From Bryobacterales bacterium (lineage in GTDB: Bacteria; Acidobacteriota; Terriglobia; Bryobacterales; Bryobacteraceae): a DNA stretch of 64,000 bases. A model generated the notes under the pieces. It was given only the letters and a program-made list of their open reading frames with translations, was not told the origin of the DNA and searched no databases. Location: positions 1-64,000 of the forward strand of contig JAEUQC010000166.1 in the NCBI GenBank assembly GCA_016789905.1, given 5' to 3'. A program made the position numbers and the translations under genes. Below, piece after piece: positions 24,852 to 33,234 of the stretch. The stretch's first letter is position 1, and each line of letters begins with the position of its first letter.

Positions 24852-27433
24852 TTCGGCTCTTCCCCCGCCACCACCTCGTACCAAGGCGCATCCGCGCTCA
24901 AGGCGAAACGTAGCCCATTTTCCGAAGGCGTCACCGCCAAGGGCTCCATCCGTTGGCCAGCGCCGTCCAAGGGGTACACGGTCAACTGCGTGTGCTGTGT
25001 TCGCAAGGTTATGTGGGTCTCTGCGCGCTCCATCCACGTGGGCCCCACGCCGCCGTTCAAATCACCCGACGGCTTCGACGACACATCCTGTTCGACGGTG
25101 AACCAGTCCGTCGTTCCCGGATACCGTACGATGCGTTGTGGTGCGCCCGGCTGCGCGGCGTTGCGGCTCCGTAGAACTTGGCCAGGGTTGGTTAACAGCA
25201 TTCGGCGACTGTCGGCGATGGGCAGGCCATCGAGCGCTGTCAGCAGAACCGTCCTGAATCCGGTTGACTCCACGTCCATCGGCCCTGCCGTTCGCCGGCC
25301 GGTCCAACTGCCGATTACGCCTGCCGCCGGGCCGGTGCTGACAACAAAAACGCCGCCGCCGAACGTCAGTTCGCCTGTCTCCGACACATAGGGCGCCCCT
25401 GGACGCTCCAGTAAGCCCTCCGGCGTGCCCGCCTCCGGGTTGGGGTCGATGGCGAAGCGGTAGCGAAAGGCGTTCTCCGTCCGGATGCCAAACACGTCGC
25501 TTAGGAACGGGGCGAAATTGCGGTTCCGGTTCTCTCGCGTGTATCGCAACCGGTCGTCGTAGCCAACCGGAATCTTGAAGAGCGACGGCCCCGTGGCCAC
25601 CGCTTCCGTCCGGAACAGAAAGGCAGATTGCCCGAAGGTGATCCACTTTGCCCAGTCGCCGTTCAGGTTGAAGCCATTGGGCACATTGGAGTCCCACCCG
25701 CGCCCGTGCGAATAGGCGAAGTGCATCAGCCCGTCCCAATCCTGGAACGCCGCGAAGGCGCTCATCACCGGCAGCAGTTCATGGCCCCGGGTGTTCGGCC
25801 AGTTCTGGTTGAATTCGCTCAGCGTGAACGGCTTGCCGAACGGCCGGGCCGCGGCGGCGGCCACCAGATTCGTCAACCCGCCGGCCAAGTGCGAACTGTC
25901 GCGGATGCGCCAGTCGCGCCCGTCCCACTGCACGTTCGGAAAATTATAGTGGTCCACGTAGTAGTGATAGTCGTGGTAGTCCAGCGCGGCGTGCGTGTCG
26001 ATGGTCATCAAACCGCCGAAATCCATCTGCGTGCCGGCCACGGGCACGCGACCGCCGGTAGCTTCGCGGATGGTACTCAACACAGCCTCCAAGTACGATT
26101 TGTCGAGGGAGGCAAGAAACTCAATGTAGTCGCGGGTGCGCGCCGGGTGGGAGCCCTCGGTACCGGGCAGCGCGATGTTGGCTTGTTCCAGCGATTCGGT
26201 TTCCGACAATCCGCGCCGCCCGCGGCGAATCAGGCGCGCGTTGCGGATCTGCAGCGGCACGGTGGAACCCGACAGTTGCACGCCCATCCGGCCGATCCCA
26301 TCCATGGCGAATCCGGCGGTATAGGCCATGGTGACTCGCTGCCAATCGCCGGTTACCGCGACGGTCCGGTTGGTCTGCTGCCGCCATGGCGAAACGTCCT
26401 GTTTCACGTCCCAACTCACGTTTGCAGGCCGATCGGCTCGCACCTCCATTTCAACCAGGTACGCATCGCCGGCGGCGATGGAAAACCCGATCTGTTTGGC
26501 GATCACTTCCGTGTCGTTCCGGGTGAGGTTCAACTGCACCACGCCGTCATCGAGCGTTGCCAGGGACCCGGCGGTGTTCGCGTGCAGTTCCAGTTGCCAG
26601 CGGTTCGGAAGGATGGAATCGCTGTCCGGTTCGGTGGCGCCCCAGGCCTCGCGCAGCTTCTCCGTGGCGCTGTAGCGGGCGTTCAAGAAGCCGTTCCACT
26701 GCCGCTGCATCTCCGTCCGATAGGGGCCAGCTACGGTGGAAGCCAACTGGTTCGTCTGGTAGGAGTAGATCAACGACGACTCGTTGTTGATCTCCACCAT
26801 CGCCAGCACCGGATCATCGCGGAGTTGAAGCGCCTCGATTACTTTCGCCGCGAACTCCTGTTGCAGGGCAATCATCCGAGGCTCAAAGATATGCAGCGGC
26901 TTGGATTGCGTGGGAATCGCAGCGCTGGGGACACCGTCCACGCCCGGGCGAAAGACGTACCCCACTTTTAAGTTCAGGTTGACGTAGATCCCCTCCGCCT
27001 TCAGCGCGTCCAGGAAGCGGCGCAGCCGTTCCACGGCCACTGGATTCAACGTTGGGTAAGGCCCGGTGGTAAGTAAGGAACCGGCATTGGCCGGATTGGC
27101 GTCGGGCTGCGTATCCATGTGGTGCAGACGCACCAGATTCACGCCCAGCCGGCGGAGGCGTTTGGCGATGCGTTCGGCGTCGGAGGCTTCGGGGAAGTTC
27201 GCGCTGAAGGCCAGATTGACGCCGAAAAAGCGCACTCTACGGCCGTCGGCGGTGACGAAACGGCCATCGGCGGCCGTAATTTTCGCGGTCTCCGTTAACG
27301 GAGAATTCAGGAAACTGAAGTCCGCCGCGCCGGCAACGCGGTCCTGATCCACCGTAAACCGGTAAAAGCCCTCCTGAGACAAAGCAAGTCCCGGAATAAG
27401 GGCAAGCATGGATAGGAATAGGCGCGGAATCAT
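24845..27433 (-). CDS. Large secreted glycoside hydrolase (GH5-like clan A barrel)
   Basis: 862 aa. Signal peptide 1-19. Residues about 60-270 and 440-600 form a split (beta/alpha)8-type barrel: FFGVNLAFSANFP, LRRLGVNLVRLHHMD, and the acid/base candidate in MVEINNESSLIY. The nucleophile candidate is in PFTLSEFNQNWPN. Residues about 285-410 (NTAGSLATLDDGVVQLNLTR ... VTMAYTAGFA) resemble a CBM4/9-like jelly-roll inserted in the barrel. The C-terminal 200 residues are beta-rich. The substrate is unknown; a plant or microbial beta-glycan is likely. AGAGGA precedes the ATG. Confidence 0.85.
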   Translation of the reverse strand: MIPRLFLSMLALIPGLALSQEGFYRFTVDQDRVAGAADFSFLNSPLTETAKITAADGRFVTADGRRVRFFGVNLAFSANFPEASDAERIAKRLRRLGVNLVRLHHMDTQPDANPANAGSLLTTGPYPTLNPVAVERLRRFLDALKAEGIYVNLNLKVGYVFRPGVDGVPSAAIPTQSKPLHIFEPRMIALQQEFAAKVIEALQLRDDPVLAMVEINNESSLIYSYQTNQLASTVAGPYRTEMQRQWNGFLNARYSATEKLREAWGATEPDSDSILPNRWQLELHANTAGSLATLDDGVVQLNLTRNDTEVIAKQIGFSIAAGDAYLVEMEVRADRPANVSWDVKQDVSPWRQQTNRTVAVTGDWQRVTMAYTAGFAMDGIGRMGVQLSGSTVPLQIRNARLIRRGRRGLSETESLEQANIALPGTEGSHPARTRDYIEFLASLDKSYLEAVLSTIREATGGRVPVAGTQMDFGGLMTIDTHAALDYHDYHYYVDHYNFPNVQWDGRDWRIRDSSHLAGGLTNLVAAAAARPFGKPFTLSEFNQNWPNTRGHELLPVMSAFAAFQDWDGLMHFAYSHGRGWDSNVPNGFNLNGDWAKWITFGQSAFLFRTEAVATGPSLFKIPVGYDDRLRYTRENRNRNFAPFLSDVFGIRTENAFRYRFAIDPNPEAGTPEGLLERPGAPYVSETGELTFGGGVFVVSTGPAAGVIGSWTGRRTAGPMDVESTGFRTVLLTALDGLPIADSRRMLLTNPGQVLRSRNAAQPGAPQRIVRYPGTTDWFTVEQDVSSKPSGDLNGGVGPTWMERAETHITLRTQHTQLTVYPLDGAGQRMEPLAVTPSENGLRFALSADAPWYEVVAGEEPNQ

Positions 27434-27442
27434 AGGATCCTC

Positions 27443-27449
27443 TAATTTA
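27443..27449. promoter_or_regulatory. Overlapping divergent -10-like hexamers between glycoside hydrolase and small gene
   Basis: Plus strand TAATTT (27443-27448) lies 8 nt before the ATG at 27457. Minus strand TAAATT (27449-27444) lies 10 nt before the ATG at 27433 and leaves room for the AGAGGA ribosome site. The whole divergent gap is 23 bases. Confidence 0.35.
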
Positions 27450-27456
27450 CAAGCAT

Positions 27457-27888
27457 ATGCAATGGAAACAGCCGGAGGGGCTTCGCCGCCACTGGGTACT
27501 GGAGGAGATGGATGGGGAGTTGCTGTTTCTCCAGATGCCTCCCGGCGCCGCGCAGGGGCGCGTCGGCGATGACGTTTACGACCTGCGCGATGGCGGTATG
27601 TTGCGCAAGAGGCGCACGTTGGCCATTGATGGCGCGGTCGTCGCGACTTTGGAGGAAAAGGCGGCTGGCGGGGGCGGCACAGTACACTACGGCTCGCGCG
27701 ACTATGCCTGGAGGCCGGCCAACCCGCTGGGCACGCGCTGGGACCTTCGCGACGATTCAGGAAAGGCTGTCTTCACCTTTCACTCCAAGCAGGCGCTCAG
27801 CAAGACGGCCGGGGTTGATATTGACCCTGCCGAAGCCGAAACGGCTGGCCCGCTTTTACTGCTCTGCTGGTATGTCACGGTTCTGTAA
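27457..27888 (+). CDS. Hypothetical cytoplasmic protein
   Basis: 143 aa without signal peptide. It looks like an antiparallel beta-barrel with repeated two-strand turns (HWVLEEMDGELLFLQMP, RTLAIDGAVVATLEEK, YAWRPANPLGTRWDLRDDSG) and ends in a hydrophobic strand (GPLLLLCWYVTVL). The pattern recalls tubby/LURP-like scramblase folds, but this is only an impression from the spacing of W/L strands. Divergent from the glycoside hydrolase. Confidence 0.65.
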   Translation: MQWKQPEGLRRHWVLEEMDGELLFLQMPPGAAQGRVGDDVYDLRDGGMLRKRRTLAIDGAVVATLEEKAAGGGGTVHYGSRDYAWRPANPLGTRWDLRDDSGKAVFTFHSKQALSKTAGVDIDPAEAETAGPLLLLCWYVTVL

Positions 27889-27901
27889 CTCAGTTCATCA
27901 A

Positions 27902-27932
27902 GTTGTAACCGCATAGTGATTGGGTTGTATCC
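27902..27932 (+). promoter_or_regulatory. Direct repeat GTTGTAACC / GTTGTATCC upstream of the TonB-receptor operon
   Basis: Two 9-mers with one mismatch at 27902-27910 and 27924-27932, 22 bases apart (two helical turns on one face). They lie in the 65-base gap before the TIGR03437 gene that heads the unit, where a regulator site would be expected. No clear sigma-54 -24/-12 element was found here. Confidence 0.3.
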
Positions 27933-27953
27933 GCAGGCTCATAAACTCGGGAC

Positions 27954-28682
27954 ATGCGTTCCCTTGTTTTGGCCGCACTTCTGGCCTTCGGCGCTGCTTT
28001 ACCGGCCCAGGTTACCGTACTGAATGGCGCCAGCTTCCGCACCGGGCAACCCGTCGCCGCCGGTTCCTGGGCAGCCGCCTTCGGTACCTTCACCGGCGTG
28101 GCGCAGGCCACGGCCACTGCTTCGCCCATTCCTAAGACGCTCGGCGGTGTAACTGTAACTGTAAACGGCGTCAGCGCTCCCGTTTATTTCGTCTCTCCAA
28201 CCCAGATCAACTTCCTCGTTCCTTTCGCCGTTACTGCTGGAGTTCGCAACGTGGAAGTAAAAACCGGTTCCGCCACCATTACCGGGACTGTTCGGGTGAT
28301 GTCGGCCGCCCCTGGCATCTTCGCCAATCCCGCTGGAGGCGCCGTGCTGAACCAGGACGGCGCGCTGAACGGAGAGGGCGCCCGCGCCCGGCGCGGCCAG
28401 GTGATTCAGATCTTCGCCACCGGCCCCGGCGCGCTTTCCCGCGCGATTGAGGACGGCGCCGCCGCCCCCAGTGCTCCCCTCGCCCTCACCACTTCCACTC
28501 CGGAGGTGTTCATTGCAGGTGTACCCGCCGCGGTGCAGTTCAGCGGCATGGCGCCTGGTTTTTCCGGACTGTGGCAGGTGAATGTCACCGTGCCCGATCG
28601 CGCATTCATCACCGGCCGCGTTCCGCTCCAACTCTTCATGGACGGCGTGGACTCTAACGAAGTCACCATATTCATTCAGTAA
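27954..28682 (+). CDS. Secreted TIGR03437-family protein
   Basis: 242 aa. Signal peptide MRSLVLAALLAFGAALPAQ. The mature protein is almost entirely the TIGR03437 domain: VTVLNGASFRTGQPVAAGSW, GVTVTVNGVSAPVYFVSPTQ, NFLVPFAVTAG, GQVIQIFATGPG, GVPAAVQFSGMAPGFSGLWQ, VNVTVP. This Ig-like/IPT-like repeat is a signature of Solibacter-type genomes; its function is unknown. It leads a same-strand group with the TonB receptor (8-base gap) and a beta-helix protein, so it may be a surface accessory of that uptake system. Confidence 0.88.
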   Translation: MRSLVLAALLAFGAALPAQVTVLNGASFRTGQPVAAGSWAAAFGTFTGVAQATATASPIPKTLGGVTVTVNGVSAPVYFVSPTQINFLVPFAVTAGVRNVEVKTGSATITGTVRVMSAAPGIFANPAGGAVLNQDGALNGEGARARRGQVIQIFATGPGALSRAIEDGAAAPSAPLALTTSTPEVFIAGVPAAVQFSGMAPGFSGLWQVNVTVPDRAFITGRVPLQLFMDGVDSNEVTIFIQ

Positions 28683-28690
28683 AGCACTCC

Positions 28691-31426
28691 ATGATTCGTC
28701 TTCTTCTCCTATCCGCCGCTGTCTGCTGCGCCCAGGTCTCCACCGGCGTCATCGCAGGGTCCGTCCTCGACAGCCAGACCGGGCGGCCCATTCCAGGCGC
28801 GTCCATCCTGCTGAATGGACAACAAGCCAACGGTCAGAAATCGGATACCGATGGGCACTTCAGCCTAACGGTCTCTCCCGGGACGTATACCCTTCTCTAC
28901 GCAGCCGAAAACTACTCCGATGTGAAGGTGGACCAAGTGATCGTCAAGGCTGGCGAAGTGACCGAAGCCAGCACTGTCATGGCGAATAAGTCGCAAGTCA
29001 CCACCGTCGAGGTGAGCGAAACGGCCACCGCCGTCGGCGCCACCGCGGAGGCGATGCTCGTCGAGCGTAAACTCTCCGCCGCGGTGTCGGACTCTATTGG
29101 AAAGGAAGAACTCTCCAACACCGCTTCTTCCAACGCCGCCGGCGCATTGGAAAAAGTGACCGGCGTATCGGTTGTGGGTGATGGCTTCGTATACGTCCGC
29201 GGCTTAGGCGAGCGCTACAGCGCCACTATGATGAACGGCGCCATGCTTCCCACCACGGAGCCGGAAAAGCGAGTTGTTTCGCTCGACCTTTTCCCCTCGG
29301 GCCTCATCGAAAACATCAAAATTCTGAAAACGTACACGCCGGACCTTCCCGCCGAATTCGCCGGCGGTCTGGTGCAGATGCAGACCATTGCATTCCCCGC
29401 CCAGCGCATGTTTCAGGTGAACACGAAAGCCGGGTTCAACTCCCGCACCACGTTCAGCCCGTTCCAATCGTACGGCGGCGGCTCGGCTGATTTCTTCGGT
29501 TTCGGCAGCGGCAGCCGGGGCATTCCGGCGGCCATACCGGCGGACTCCCGCCTCTTCCCGGGCCGATTCACGCCAGCGGAGTTGCAGTCCTTCGGTCAGG
29601 CGTTCGCCAACACGTGGCAGCCCGCCACCAACGCATCGCAACGGCCCAATGCCGATTTTTCCGCCGTAGGGGGCGGAACGTTTAAGCGGGTCGGCATTGT
29701 TGGCGCGCTTAGCTTCAGCAATGGTGCGCAAACACTTAGCGAGAAGCAGCGCTACTACCGGCAGGGCGGCGATGGGCCTATCACCTTCACCGACTATCCG
29801 GAGTTCAAGGACTTTACCGAAACCGCCAAACTGGGCGCTGTCTTTAACGCCGCCGTCCGGCTGAACGCCACGAACAAAATTGTCTTCCGCAATACACTCA
29901 CGCATGAAGCGGACAAAGGCGCGCGGCAGTTCACCGGCTACGATGGCGGCGTTGACGGCGTCATCTCTTCCGAACGGCTGCACTACGTGGAGCGTTCCCT
30001 GTTCGCCACCAGCGTGGAGGGCGACCACGCCGTTCCCCAGTGGCACGGCAGCGTCTTCAAGTGGCAGCTAACGTATTCCCGCTCCCGCCGGAACGAACCG
30101 GATCTTCGTGAGGTCTTCCGCGGGCAGCTTCCCAACGGCGGTTTCACCTTCGCCGCGCTGGGCTCCTCCGGCATCCGCTTCTTCTCCGATATGAAGGATG
30201 AGATTTATGAGCCCCAGGCCGACCATACTCTTCCCTTCTACAAAGGGAAAATCAGCGGCATTCTGAAGACCGGTTTCCGCGCCACGGTCCGCCATCGAGA
30301 CTTCGGCGCCCGGCGCTTTCGCTACATACCGCAGTCTTCCACGACACTCAACTTCCTGCTTCCCAGCGAACAGCTCTTCGCCGCCGCCAACATTCGCCCC
30401 AATGGCTTTCAGATCACCGAATTTACCCGCGGGACGGACAAGTATTCCGCCGATCTCGACATCTACGCTGGGTATTCCATGGTCGATATGGCCATCGGCC
30501 AGCGGTGGCGTGTGGTGGGCGGCATCCGCGTGGAGAAGGCGGACATGAATGTGGTTACGGTGGACAACCTGGTCCCCAACGCCAAACCCGCCACGGCCCG
30601 GCTGCAAAACACAGACCCGACACCGGGCGTCAATGTCATCTATCAGCTAACGCCGCGCCAGAACCTGCGCTTTTCCTACAGCCGCACCGTCTCTCGCCCG
30701 GACTTCCGCGAACTCTCCCCATTCGACTTCAACAACGTTCTCGGCGGCTTCGTTGTGCAGGGCAACCCGAACCTGCTACGCGCCATCGTCAACAACTATG
30801 ACGCCCGCTGGGAATCGTTCCTTGGCGGCAGCCAGATCATTGCCGTCAGCTTCTTCGTGAAGCATTTCACGAATCCCATCGAACAGACCATTCTGCCCTC
30901 GAACGATCTTCGGCAGACCTTCGTCAACGCCGCCGGCGCCAAGAACTACGGGCTTGAATTCGAGTACCGCAAGAACCTGGGCAGCCTTCACAAAAAGCTG
31001 CGCGATTTCAGTGTGACGTCGAACTTCACCTTCGTCGATTCCAACATCGACATTAAGCCGGAAAACGCGGGTGTGGTCACCTCCGCTTCCCGGCCGCTGC
31101 TGGGCCAAAGCCGGTATATCTTCAATGTGATTGGCGAATGGCGCCGGCCGTCGCTGCACAGCCAGGCGCGGTTCTATTCCAACTATGTTGGCCGTCGCAT
31201 TTCCGGCGTCGGTACGTTCGGCCTTCCCGATATTTATCAGGAGGGCAATACTTTTCTCGACTTCGTCTACCAGTACTCGTTCAAGGAGAACGGCAAATGG
31301 GCCCTTCGCTTTGACGCGGAGAATCTGGCCGACAACAAGTACCGCTGGACCCAGGCAAACCTGCCGCAGCGCACTTACCAAACCGGCCGCACCTTCCAGG
31401 TGGGCATCAGCTACTCGATCTTCTAA
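28691..31426 (+). CDS. TonB-dependent outer-membrane receptor with carboxypeptidase-regulatory-like domain
   Basis: 911 aa. A signal peptide is followed by a CarboxypepD_reg-like domain (GVIAGSVLDSQTGRPIPGAS, residues about 20-105). The plug has AAGALEKVTGVSVVGDGFVY VRGLGERYSATMMNGA in sequence, with LPAEFAGGLVQM at its end. A beta-barrel of about 22 strands ends in YSIF; the terminal aromatic is the outer-membrane assembly signal. It imports a large ligand using TonB energy. The plug style (G-L-G-E-R-Y-x-x-x-x-x-N-G) is that of receptors for oligosaccharides or peptides in Bacteroidetes and Caulobacter. The ligand is unknown. Confidence 0.9.
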   Translation: MIRLLLLSAAVCCAQVSTGVIAGSVLDSQTGRPIPGASILLNGQQANGQKSDTDGHFSLTVSPGTYTLLYAAENYSDVKVDQVIVKAGEVTEASTVMANKSQVTTVEVSETATAVGATAEAMLVERKLSAAVSDSIGKEELSNTASSNAAGALEKVTGVSVVGDGFVYVRGLGERYSATMMNGAMLPTTEPEKRVVSLDLFPSGLIENIKILKTYTPDLPAEFAGGLVQMQTIAFPAQRMFQVNTKAGFNSRTTFSPFQSYGGGSADFFGFGSGSRGIPAAIPADSRLFPGRFTPAELQSFGQAFANTWQPATNASQRPNADFSAVGGGTFKRVGIVGALSFSNGAQTLSEKQRYYRQGGDGPITFTDYPEFKDFTETAKLGAVFNAAVRLNATNKIVFRNTLTHEADKGARQFTGYDGGVDGVISSERLHYVERSLFATSVEGDHAVPQWHGSVFKWQLTYSRSRRNEPDLREVFRGQLPNGGFTFAALGSSGIRFFSDMKDEIYEPQADHTLPFYKGKISGILKTGFRATVRHRDFGARRFRYIPQSSTTLNFLLPSEQLFAAANIRPNGFQITEFTRGTDKYSADLDIYAGYSMVDMAIGQRWRVVGGIRVEKADMNVVTVDNLVPNAKPATARLQNTDPTPGVNVIYQLTPRQNLRFSYSRTVSRPDFRELSPFDFNNVLGGFVVQGNPNLLRAIVNNYDARWESFLGGSQIIAVSFFVKHFTNPIEQTILPSNDLRQTFVNAAGAKNYGLEFEYRKNLGSLHKKLRDFSVTSNFTFVDSNIDIKPENAGVVTSASRPLLGQSRYIFNVIGEWRRPSLHSQARFYSNYVGRRISGVGTFGLPDIYQEGNTFLDFVYQYSFKENGKWALRFDAENLADNKYRWTQANLPQRTYQTGRTFQVGISYSIF

Positions 31427-31443
31427 GAAGAGGAATCCAAACA

Positions 31444-33168
31444 ATGCGTATCTCTACCGTTACGACAGGCTTGTTGTGTCTTTACGCGTCCGCGCTCTGC
31501 GCGGGCACGCCGGAGCGCGAGGCCATCGGTTATGGCTCGCCGGAACAGAAAATCGCCATGTGGATTTGGAGCGACAAATACACGTATCGCGCCGGGGAAA
31601 CATTGTCGTTGAAATGGACCGTGAAGACCAACGGCGACCTCTACCCGTACACCATGTACGCCTACCGGCAGAACAACCAGAACGGGAAGAAGTTCTATCT
31701 TCCGTCGGGAACGGAGGCGGTGCCCGATGCACAACCGGCGGCGATGAAAGATGTGAACAAGGCTGAACTCGCCACCGCCACGGTGCCCGACGAGCCGGGT
31801 ATGCACACGCTCGTCGTTCAACTGCGGGACTATACGGGCACGCGGGTTCTGAAGTCGGCCTATATGAAGATTGGCGTAGTTACCGAACAGGTCACTGTTA
31901 GCGGCAATATCACGGCCAACACGACGTGGGTGAGCACGAAGTCCTATCTGATCCAGGGCATCGTCGCTATCAAGAACAACGCCACCCTAACCATCGAACC
32001 CGGCACCATCGTGCAGGGCGCCGCCGGTTCGGCGCCGCCCTCCGCCCTGCTTGTCACCCGAGACGGCAAACTGGTGGCCGACGGCACCCGCAGCCGGCCG
32101 ATCGTCCTTACCAGCGCCCAGAAGTTCGGCGAGCGCAAGCGCGGCGACTGGGGCGGGCTTGTCCTGCTGGGGAAGGCTCCTGTCAACGTTGGCGCCAACA
32201 CCAGCGGCAATACCAACGCCGCCGGGACATTCTACATTGAAGGCCTGAATGCCACCGATGACGGGCTGTATGGCGGCGCCGACGCGAACCATAGCTGCGG
32301 CTCCCTCTCCTACGTTCGCGTCGAATACGCGGGCGCGATCCTCTCCCCGAACAATGAATTGAACTCCTTCACGTTCGGCGGCTGCGGCAAAGGGACGAGC
32401 GCCCATCATTTGCAGGCCAGCTACGGCCTGGACGACTCGTTTGAGTGGTTTGGCGGCACCATGGACGCCAAGTATCTGGTGGGCGGATTGGGCGCCGACG
32501 ATTATGTGGACTTCCAACTCGGCTGGGTGGGGCGCCTTCAGTATGGCCTGTTTTTCCAGAGTCCAGATTCGCGCGGCAATCGCGGCATTGAAGGCGACAA
32601 CAGTGAGTACAACAACGCCGCCACGCCGTTCTCGAACCCGACGATGTACAACCTGACGTTTATTGGCAGCGGCCAGCCCGGTTTCGATGAGGCGAATTCG
32701 CCCGGCATCTTCCTGCGCCGAGGCGCCCGCGCCACCATCAATAACGTCGCCGTCGCGAATTTCTACAGCGGCGCGGTGGAGTTTACCGATGCCAACACCC
32801 AGGCGCAGATGGACGCCGGCAACCTTGTCATGAACGGCTTCCTGGCCTGGGATAACAACAAGGGCGCCAACGGCGCCAACACCCTGGAAGGCCAGATTCC
32901 CAACGCCCCCACCCAGGCCTTCGCCCTCGGCACCCGCGCCGCCGGCAAAGCCGCCAACTTCGTCATCAGCGATCCCATGCTGCTTCGCCCCTTTGAGTAC
33001 AGCGACCCGAATTTCCGGGCCCGCTTTGGCTCGCCCATCTTCCGGGCCGGCTGGGTTTCGGCGCCCGACGATGGCTTCTTCGACCAGACGGCGACCTTCA
33101 TTGGCGGCATTGGCGATGAAGACTGGACCGAAGAATGGACCAGCTTTATCGTGGAGACGGAGATCTAA
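31444..33168 (+). CDS. Secreted parallel beta-helix-like protein paired with the TonB receptor
   Basis: 574 aa. Signal peptide MRISTVTTGLLCLYASALCA. An Ig-like N-terminal part (residues about 30-140: TYRAGETLSLKWTVKTNG, GMHTLVVQLRDYTG) is followed by a right-handed beta-helix-like region (VSGNITANTTWVSTKSYLIQ, NATLTIEPGTIVQG, GKLVADGTRSRPIVLTSAQK, RGDWGGLVLLGKA, LSYVRVEYAGA). Similar proteins follow TonB receptors in Bacteroidetes and Caulobacterales, which suggests a ligand-binding or cell-surface partner. 17 bases after the receptor stop. Function inferred from context only. Confidence 0.8.
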   Translation: MRISTVTTGLLCLYASALCAGTPEREAIGYGSPEQKIAMWIWSDKYTYRAGETLSLKWTVKTNGDLYPYTMYAYRQNNQNGKKFYLPSGTEAVPDAQPAAMKDVNKAELATATVPDEPGMHTLVVQLRDYTGTRVLKSAYMKIGVVTEQVTVSGNITANTTWVSTKSYLIQGIVAIKNNATLTIEPGTIVQGAAGSAPPSALLVTRDGKLVADGTRSRPIVLTSAQKFGERKRGDWGGLVLLGKAPVNVGANTSGNTNAAGTFYIEGLNATDDGLYGGADANHSCGSLSYVRVEYAGAILSPNNELNSFTFGGCGKGTSAHHLQASYGLDDSFEWFGGTMDAKYLVGGLGADDYVDFQLGWVGRLQYGLFFQSPDSRGNRGIEGDNSEYNNAATPFSNPTMYNLTFIGSGQPGFDEANSPGIFLRRGARATINNVAVANFYSGAVEFTDANTQAQMDAGNLVMNGFLAWDNNKGANGANTLEGQIPNAPTQAFALGTRAAGKAANFVISDPMLLRPFEYSDPNFRARFGSPIFRAGWVSAPDDGFFDQTATFIGGIGDEDWTEEWTSFIVETEI

Positions 33169-33204
33169 CGGGACCGGATTTTTCTGGAATAAAGCCAATC
33201 GCGA

Positions 33205-33228
33205 GCCTCACCGATAGATCAGTGAGGC
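33205..33228 (+). promoter_or_regulatory. Hairpin that pairs with the Shine-Dalgarno of the sigma-54 activator
   Basis: Arms GCCTCAC (33205-33211) and GTGAGGC (33222-33228), 10-base loop. The right arm holds GAGG (33224-33227), 7 bases before the ATG at 33235, so folding would hide the ribosome site. It could be a translational switch, or an attenuator or weak terminator after the beta-helix gene (no T-tract follows). Confidence 0.45.
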
Positions 33229-33234
33229 AACACG

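Noticed and set aside
20000..26000. dif/XerCD site near the GC-skew change
   Set aside because: I looked for an AT-rich 28-bp imperfect palindrome in the gaps of this zone and found none; gaps are only a few to about 65 bases.
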